Positions 56,820-64,000 of a stretch of 64,000 nucleotides of DNA are shown in pieces. The stretch is from Vigna angularis. Lineage: Eukaryota > Streptophyta > Magnoliopsida > Fabales > Fabaceae. The position numbers and the translations under genes were made by a program. Numbering within the stretch: the stretch's first letter is position 1; each line of letters opens with the position of its first letter. The stretch is from NCBI RefSeq assembly GCF_016808095.1, contig NC_068974.1, positions 11,780,001-11,844,000 on the forward strand. The letters are read 5' to 3'. Under the pieces are notes generated by a model, which was given only the letters and a program-made list of their open reading frames with translations, was not told where the DNA came from and made no database searches.

Positions 56820-57655
56820 GTATGAATAGGATTTTTGTTAAATACCTTCCTATAGCTCATGCTTTCTATTAAGTCTAATTATGTAGGCATATTTGCAGGT
56901 AACTCGTTCAATTCAAAAAGTTTATACTCAACTTTTAACTTGTTTGAAATCTTTTGAAATTTGGGTGACTAACCAACAAAGACAGTTCACGGTAGACATT
57001 CAAAACTTGGATCACTTCTTAGTACACAAAATGGCCATGAACTAATCTAGAAATTTTACACTTTCATTTCTGTTATGGGAATTTTGATCTTATAATTAAG
57101 ACCGTAAAAGTAAAACATGAAGTCATTAAATAAGTAAAACACTCCTTTTTTTTGTAACACTATGCTAGAATCAAGGTACTTCAAATAAAAGTTTATGTAT
57201 TTGTTGTTTTTTAACCTTAGATGTTTACATGAACATCTCTATAAACACTTTTTTAAGGAGAAGAAAATAAGAAAAAGAAAATAAAATAAGTTTCTCTAAG
57301 AACTAAAACTAGTTTATAATAAGTTTAAAATGGTTATTATTAAATGTTATGTCATAACGTATAACAAAAAAAAAAGGTATAGTCATTTTTGTGTTAGTAA
57401 ATAATGAGAAAAATTAATGTCGTTTTTGGTATTTCATTTTTAGGAAAATTATGTGTTTTGTTTTGTCTTCATTTTCACCGTCTTCAAAAATATAGTGCAG
57501 TGTAATAAAGTTCAAATGAAAAAAGCATTGCAACAATCACATAATATAATCAATATCACAAGTTTAATTAAGAGGAAAATATAACCAATACATGTCACTC
57601 TCAATCAATCACCTACATATTATAAATTAATGAAACTTTAGAATACAACAGAATC
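56820..57655. other. MULE interior, non-coding
   Basis: AT-rich DNA between the F-box fragment and the transposase 3' end, where the 3' UTR of the latter should lie. Nothing else recognised. Confidence 0.45.
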
Positions 57656-57660
57656 ATGCA

Positions 57661-60104
57661 TTACTTATTAGGAGATGATTGAGAAGCTAATAATGAGTCT
57701 TTATTCCTTTTAATTGGATAATTTCGTGAGTCATGATCGGTTCCACCACAATTAGGATAATGACAATGACGAGACTTCTTTGCAGCTTCAACTCCTCCTT
57801 TTGCCCTTGATCCTCTTGGTCGACCTTTTGTTTTAGAAGTGATAGGATTTTCAACATCACACTCATCAACGTTTAGAACACCATGTTCTAGATCAATTGA
57901 ATTTTCTTGAACTTCAGGCATGCCTTTTAAATAGTGAATGACTTTCTTTAACTCTTTAGTAGCTTCTTCAACTCGATCTTTGGTCTTTAAAGATTCAACC
58001 TCTAAACATTGCACGAGTGATCGAAACTCAACAGAAGAGTTATCATTATAGTTGATTATGTGTCTTGATTGTGGGATCAATGAGCTTTCTCTTCTCCATC
58101 GAGAAGGAAGATATTCTTCTGGAATGCTAAAATAGTCATTCTTCAACAACACTCGAATAACATGTCTACATAGTATCCCAGAAAATTCAAATTGTTTACA
58201 AGAACAACGAATTGAACTTTTTTCCTTTATCCAAGTTACAGAACAACCTCCATCAAGTTTGGTATGATGCCGCACCGAGTAAGAGTCATTGTCAATCATA
58301 GTTGCTGCATATTTTGTAGATAACTCAATCTCATGTTGAAGCAACTCAAAGGCATATGGTGTGAGTATGGATGCAGCATGTTCCTCAATCGGAAAACTCG
58401 TTTTCATTAGAGGATTATGATACTTTTGACGCATTCTCGCCTCTTCTCCAGCTTGATTTCTAATGTTCACAGCAACTCCAACTTTAAAAAAAGGAAATAT
58501 GAAAAACTTATAAGTTGATTATAAAAAAGGAAGAGAAAAAACTTGTAGCACCAAACAATAATATATTCTTACTTGATTCACAAAGTCCACCAAACTCGTT
58601 TTAACATCCAAGAATCTTTTAATATATGAATTTATAGATTCTGAACGTCCGGTTGTCGTCATCCCAGCGAAAAAGAATTCTTTCAAATAGGCTAAGGCCC
58701 AAAATTGACGATGAGAATACAATGCCTCAATGTATGTGTCATTACTTACATGAAAGAGTTCAACCATGAAATCCCATTGTTGCTCAAAATCACTTTCACA
58801 TTCTAAATTATATAGCCTATAAAACTCAGTTTTGAAGTCGTCATATTTTGTACCCAAAAGGAAAGAAAACCAAGTTGGCAACTTTGTCGCAATATGCCAT
58901 ATGCAAAAAGCATGCTTTGTATTTGGCAATTCTGTTGAAACAGCTTCTTTAAGTGCATGGTCTTGATCAGTTAGAATTGTTTGTGGACATTTTCCTTTGA
59001 CAATGCGTACAAAACTCTGAAAATATAACAAATTATAAAAATTATGAAAATACAAAAGTTAATATTTAAGAAACAAAAATAACAACAAATAATTATAACA
59101 TGCCTTTAAAGCCCATGTGAAGGAAGGTATCTTCTCATCCCTTAATAGAACACAACCAAAAAAAAAATGGAACTTCCATGATTATCAACTCCAACCCATA
59201 GTCCAAGAGGCATATCATAACGATTAATCCGATACGTAGTATCAAAGACAACCACATCCCCAAAAGCTTCATATGCTCGTATCAAATCACCAAATACCCA
59301 AATAATATGTTCCAACTTGTTACTTTCATCCAATGTAAAATCATATTGGAAAGCATCATCTTTGTCTTTCAAATCTTTGCATAATTTGAGAACATTTGAA
59401 GCGTCATTCTCTTTATCAATGCTACTTTGAGATTTAATAAAATTTCTAATATCTTTGTCCAGAAATGGTAGATGTCCTGCCTCTATCCCTTTCTCCGCTT
59501 CAAGCACTCTCATAATAAGACTTACCGAGCAACCAACTTTCGACAATAATAATATACGAGCTTGATCATTAATAGGGATATCACGATAAGCTGGAAGAAA
59601 TCGAATTTCTTTCTCATCTAATAACGCATGATTATGAGAGTTTCCGAAACATGTAACCATCCATTTTTCCTCGAAGCCAAATGTTCTTTTAGATATCAAC
59701 AATTTTGCACTACAATTACATCTGGAACTTTTTCGTTTCCTTTGGTTTTCTACTTCAGTAATTTTTCTTTGTTTAGCAACACCTGCTCGGTGACAAATAA
59801 ACTTTCTTTTATATATATCTTCAATGTTATTGTTGTTCCGTTTGTAACTATGTCCACGTCTAACTGAAAAACCAGAAGTCTTTGCAAATAAACAATAAAA
59901 ATTGTAAGCATCGATGTCGCTGTTAAACAATTTTCCTTTGAAAAGAGTTGAGTCATTGGCATATTCGCCTTCAAGCAAAGGTTCATTCAAGATCTCTTTC
60001 ATTTCATCATCTTCACTAACCTCTCTAATTTCATTATCTGCAGATGTTGAATCATCATCTCTAAATAATCCTTCAGACCAATTGCCAATTCCTTCGAATG
60101 TCAT
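57661..60104 (-). pseudogene. FAR1/FHY3-type MULE transposase, nearly intact
   Basis: Three exons in sense order. Exon 1 (60104-59104): acidic start MTFEGIGNWSEGLF, FAR1 DNA-binding domain (DAYNFYCLFAKTSGFSVRRG, RKFICHRAG, SSRCNCSAKL, FGNSHNHALLDEKE), then DVVVFDTTYRINRYDMPLGL with the first catalytic Asp. A one-base shift in a T run near 59160 breaks the frame (FFLVVFY then stop, against FFGCVLLRDEKIPSFTWALK in the next frame). Intron 59016-59103 has a GC donor and AG acceptor. Exon 2 (59015-58573): TILTDQDHAL and HAFCIWH, then SESINSYIKRF. Exon 3 (about 58480-57661): NIRNQAGEEARMRQKY, SWIM finger CSCKQFEFSGILCRH, C-terminal KGRPRGSRAKGG and HYPNCGGTDHDSRN. The exon 2-3 junction has no in-frame canonical site. 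MULE, FAR1 and SWIM order equals Jittery/FRS-like proteins; two lesions make activity doubtful. Confidence 0.88.
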
Positions 60105-60160
60105 TATACTTGTGAAAATTAGATAAAATTACATAAGACAAAAATTATAACTAGATGCAC

Positions 60161-60214
<54 letters not shown>

Positions 60215-60834
60215 TATAATAGACTATTTAACTTCTGCTCTTTTTCCATATACTTTTAAAATAATCATGCATTTTACCTTTGAATAATTTTTAATGTTCT
60301 CTTTTTATCATTCAGTAACGCATAAATATTCTTAATATTTAATATGAAAAGCAAAAGTTATAAAATTATAAAAGATCAGCAATTTCTTATATATGAGGAG
60401 TCTTATAATAATAAACACTTTTCAAATTTATCAGAATTTAAAACTTGAATACAATACGTTACCACTTGCATCAATGACGTGTTTTCTCATACCTGTGTTG
60501 GGAGTTTTTCAATGACATTGCAACTTCATCCACGCGGTTACCAATCCCACGCTCCATTGCAACTTCCATAAACTTAGCCTCTCCTCCTCTGAATGATCAG
60601 AAAATGCAACCCTTCCTCTCAGTCTCACACAAACGCCAATATTTTTCTATTTTCTTATAACCTGAGTAACAGTGCATACAATTAAATTTAGGGTTTATAA
60701 AAAAATGGTATCAATTTAAAAAGTAACAGTATGTTTTGCAAATGAATAAATATTTAATTTCTTTATTTATGCGATATGCAGTATTTTCCAATAACTTAAT
60801 AGTTAAAATATTAAATCTTCTCAAAATAAACTAT
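60105..60834. other. MULE 5' non-coding region with (TA)n at 60167-60210
   Basis: Expected promoter and leader of the transposase, AT-rich, with a TA microsatellite of about 44 bp. A short block near 60480-60660 (CATTGCAACTTCATCCACGC) may be a non-coding first exon, but this is not supported. Confidence 0.45.
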
Positions 60835-61244
60835 TAATTCTAAAATTTAAAAATAAAATTTAATAATAATAAAAAGGAAAACAAATAAACGAACAGAGCA
60901 AGAGCAACAAATTCGCGAGTTGTTGTGTGTAGGTAAGAGAGAGTATGGAGATGAGAGAGAAAAAGATTGGATAAGTGAGAAAGGTGGATTAGGGTTAGAC
61001 AAGTGTTTCTGATTTTTTTCAGTTGGAGCTAATGACAGAGAAAATGTTGGAGTGAGAGAGATGAAAGAGAAAAGGTGGAGAGGAATGAGGGAGGCGAGTA
61101 AGGGTTTAGGGTTTCTTTTTTTTGAGAATGAAAATTATTAAAATACCCTTAACCTTAAAACTTAGAATCCATGATATATAAGGGTATTTTTGTCTACTAA
61201 AACCCGGTACACATTGCTAAACAGGCGTACACGCGTTAGCAAAC

Positions 61245-61246
<2 letters not shown>
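60835..61246 (-). repeat. Right TIR of the FAR1-type MULE
   Basis: About 412 bp, inverse of the left TIR. Confidence 0.88.

Positions 61247-61290
<44 letters not shown>
61247..61290. repeat. (TA)n microsatellite at the right border of the MULE
   Basis: Adjoins the right TIR directly. A further TA run lies at 61440-61464. Confidence 0.9.
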
Positions 61291-61296
<6 letters not shown>

Positions 61297-61619
61297 CATG
61301 AGATAGAGTAACACTAAACTTAAATCATTATTAAAAATAGATTATGTTATCATTGATTAAACTATAACATTAACTATAAACAAATATAAATATTAAAATA
61401 TTACACAAAAACAAATTTGAGAGCATAAATATATATTTGATATATATATATATATATATATATATCAAATACATTAAATTTAATTAAAATTTTATGTTTT
61501 AATTTTAATACAGAATTAACTTAACCGATTTTATATTTATTGATTATATAATCGAGATTATTAGTTTGTAATTTAGTAATATTATTGCATATTAACTGTT
61601 TCTGTAGTTTTCTACTTCT

Positions 61620-62861
61620 CACTAGTAGAGGACACGGAAATGGCACCGGTTAATTTCGTTTATAGGCACCGGTTCTACAACCGAGGCATATAAAGACGAG
61701 GTAAAAAGGATAAGTTTAATAACTCGGTTGCGAACCGGGTCAAAAAGAGATCGATTTTTGCCTCGGTCCTTCTTTGAACCGAGACCGTATCTTAGAAAAT
61801 TCAATAAAAAAAAATTCAAAATACTGCTGAACCTGTTGGGATTCATTACAGAGCACCAAAGTTCATTACAGAGATCAATTCAGATACATTACAGAGCATA
61901 TAACAAAGTTCATTACAGAGATCTTGTTCATTACAGAGCATATATCAAATGGAAACAAAATCAGAAAATATAATCCCGAAATCATTACAAAGCATGAAAG
62001 TTCAGATACATCAGAAAATCAGAAAATAATAGTTCAAATATATTACAGAGCATATAACAAATGAAAAGAAAAATCAAAGAAACCAAGGATTCATACTTTT
62101 GAAACCCAGCCTCAAACCCCATTTCCCAGTTTCTGAAAATTGTCAATGGCAGGCGGCTCCCGACGGCAAGCGGGAAGTGGGAAGCGACACCCGACGGCAA
62201 GCGGCGAGCGTGAAGCGGCGAGCGTGAAGCGGCGAGCGCGAAGCGGCGACCGACGGCAAGCGGCGAGCGCGAAGTGGCACCTGACGGCAAGCGGCGAGCG
62301 CGAAGTGGCACCTGACGGCAAGCGACTCCACCACTGGCACGGGATCTAGATCTGGATCTGGATCTGGATCTGGCCACCGCTTGCTCTTCACTCGAGAGGC
62401 GATGCAGTAGCAGGCGAGATGGAACGGCGGTGCTTGCAGGTTTGTGCGTGGTGGCCGGCGATGCTTGCGGCGCTGATGATGGGTTTGGTGGAGAGGAGAA
62501 ATCAGAGGGAGGGAGGCAAAGATGAGAACGAGAGCGAGAGCGCGAGATATGAGAGTAGAGTCTGAGAGGTTTTGCGTTTTGCGGGAAGAAGAATACTGAA
62601 AGTGAATAATAAAGTTTCGAACTTTAACCCTAATCGAGGCAAATATAGGCCTCGGTTATTTCCAACCCGGTGCAGTAAACTATTTTCAAAAGCGGGTTTA
62701 AAAAGAACCGGTGCAGTATACTCTTTTTAAAAGCGGTTTTAAAAGAACCGAGGCATATAGTGTCTCTAAAATTACATTTTTGCCACCGCGTTTTTATATG
62801 TCTCGGGTTTTCAAAAACCGAGGCATAATACGCGATTTAAAAACCCTATTTTTTACTAGTG
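61620..62861 (+). mobile_element. Non-autonomous CACTA element (1242 bp), TSD TCT
   Basis: Ends CACTAGTAGAGG (left) and TTTTTACTAGTG (right), flanked by TCT at 61617-61619 and 62862-62864. Subterminal zones carry ACCGAGGC/GCCTCGGTT and CACCGGTT words. The interior has repeats of TTCATTACAGAGAT (61850-62060) and a GC-rich array AAGCGGCGAGCGCGAAG (about 62160-62330) plus GATCTGGATCTGGATCTGG. Frames over the array (R/S-rich, A/R-rich) are repeat products. No transposase. Confidence 0.92.
62160..62330. repeat. GC-rich minisatellite inside the CACTA element
   Basis: Words GACGGCAAGCGGCGAGCG, CGAAGTGGCACCT and GTGAAGCGGCGAGC are tandemly arranged with periods of 14 and about 28-30 bp, in contrast to the AT-rich surroundings. 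Confidence 0.8.
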
Positions 62862-62864
62862 TCT

Positions 62865-64000
62865 GATTGAATTCTCGTATTTTAACTATGATTGGTGAAT
62901 ATATGTCAAAAGTTCTGATATCAAAAGTTGAGTTTTGAAAACAATGATAATAAATTATAATTAATACGTAACTTATTATAAATTTTTGTTATCATTTACC
63001 TAATTATAATACGTGATTAAGCCGTTAATTAAAAAGACTTTTAAGTTAATTCATTTCATCTTTAACAGTTCGGTCATTACACTCTTAACCATCCAGTCTA
63101 ATGTGAGGATTTACAACTGTGTTGTTGATTTAAGGATTTGAGTGATATACTGCACATTAACATTTGAAGTTTTGAAGACATTTTCCCGAATAGAAAGTAA
63201 AAATTATTTAAATAATTTGAATTTATATATACGAACAAAACATTTAACTTGAACAGGTTTCAAACCAAAGGAAAAACAACATTTATACTTCTGATGACAG
63301 CCAATTGCAACGCTATATCTTCAATTTTATTTTTTTTTCAAATATTTGAGATTTTATTTCATAATGAATTTTATTGTGCCTGAGAACTATATACACACTC
63401 CCTCAAGTGTTGTGTGTAGAATGTGTTAGGTGAGATTCACATCCACATTGTCTAATGATTTTCACGACATAAATCTTATAAAGTTTTTCTCCTCCTTTTC
63501 ATAAACCAACCACAGTTTGAAATGATTCATTGATTGATGGGTCGGTTTCAGTACTTTTTGTTTCAAATCATTTGCTTTTATTTTTGTATGTTACAGGCTT
63601 TCATGCTCCTTTTACGGATAAAATGAATTTATCAATCTCCTCGTTTCATTAAAATATTAATAATTTTATACCACCATCCATATTTTTTGTTATTATACCA
63701 TTTAACAAATTATTCTGTTCCTACATTTTAAGCAACGTTTTTCTATAAAAGTAACAAACCACAATGAAACCAATATAATATTAAATATTACATACCGAGT
63801 GATGAAAATATGAAAAATAAAATAAATTTTATAATCACTTCTCAAATTTTATATTAGATGACATTTATATCTCCTTTAATTTAAAATAGCTATTCTTCTT
63901 CTTCTTTTTTACTCTTTTTTATAAAATAATAGTCATTGCTTAATATTTTTAAAATGAATATTCATTTTCTTCATTATTTTAAAAGTATAACTTCTTTATG
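62865..64000. other. AT-rich intergenic DNA
   Basis: No gene or known repeat recognised to the window end. Confidence 0.5.

Larger units (their letters stand above)
47474..61246 (-). mobile_element. FAR1-type Mutator-like element with long TIRs, nested
   Basis: Left TIR 47474-47908 begins GGGGTTTGCTAACGCGCGT; right TIR 60835-61246 is its inverse (GGGTTTGCTAACGCGTGTAC from the outside). Shared blocks include GTACCGGGTTTTAGTAGAC, AAGGTTAAGGGTATTTTAAT, CTCACTCCAACATTTTCTCT and ACAACTCGCGAATTTGTTGC. The interior encodes a FAR1/FHY3-like MULE transposase (57661-60104) and holds an F-box/LRR gene fragment. The fragment is interrupted by an 8175 bp copia element. Without that element the MULE is about 5.6 kb. 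Near the left TIR, 48005-48150 repeats parts of the TIR in direct and inverted order. Confidence 0.88.

Noticed and set aside
61985..62391. Arg/Ser-rich frames suggesting an SR-type protein
   Set aside because: They arise from GATCTGGATCTGG and GGCGAGCGCGAAG simple repeats within a CACTA element.

Overview
This 64 kb window looks like transposon-dense intergenic DNA from a dicot plant. The AT-rich spacers, intron-containing genes, Ty1/copia polyproteins, CACTA, Mutator and PIF/Harbinger remnants, and several LTR and 'CTCGGTT' CACTA families that I associate with papilionoid legumes (Vigna/Phaseolus type) point that way; the legume assignment is an inference. Only one host gene appears complete: a two-exon MLP-like (Bet v I superfamily) gene at 20755-21766 on the minus strand. 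Everything else that codes is a transposon protein, a gene fragment or a pseudogene. No tRNA, rRNA, CRISPR or bacterial-type feature was seen.

Layout. 1-3667: non-coding DNA, an exon of an STP-type sugar transporter, a second unidentified exon, and a CACTA terminus. 3960-11600: degenerate minisatellites, a mosaic of repeats carrying ACGTCGA-type motifs, and a broken plant-transposon ORF. 11917-13566: a local duplication interrupted by a 906 bp solo LTR. 14309-18920: a young but inactivated copia element with 185 bp LTRs. 19163-19365: a TRIM-like fragment. 20755-21766: the MLP-like gene. 23254-26451: a non-autonomous LTR element whose interior is mostly a 75 bp tandem array, inserted in a segment that has a second, uninterrupted copy at about 44.0-44.6 kb. 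26685-31403: CACTA ends, LTR pieces and an 1160 bp solo LTR. 31759-32813: PIF/Harbinger transposase remnant. 33021-37183: a MuDR-class MULE with about 150 bp TIRs and a 9 bp target duplication. 38216-39318: another solo LTR. 39391-41542: a CACTA element with a probable captured gene piece. 42589-43490: broken transposon ORF. 47474-61246: a large FAR1-type MULE with about 410-430 bp TIRs that contains an F-box/LRR gene fragment, split by an 8175 bp copia element, itself split by a 2746 bp solo LTR. 61620-62861: a further CACTA element.

The insertions can be ordered from target-site duplications read directly in the sequence: AAT, TCT (CACTA), ACTAC, AACAA, GATTA, GGAGG, GCAAC, AAGCA, AGCGT (LTR elements) and TTAAATTTA (MULE). 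The main biological content is therefore a dated stack of mobile elements, with gene-fragment capture by at least two DNA transposons, and LTR elements mostly reduced to solo LTRs. I saw no convincing new multi-gene system; the best candidates for novelty are the gene-capturing FAR1-type MULE, the 75 bp-array LTR element and the paired segment at 22.7 and 44.0 kb.
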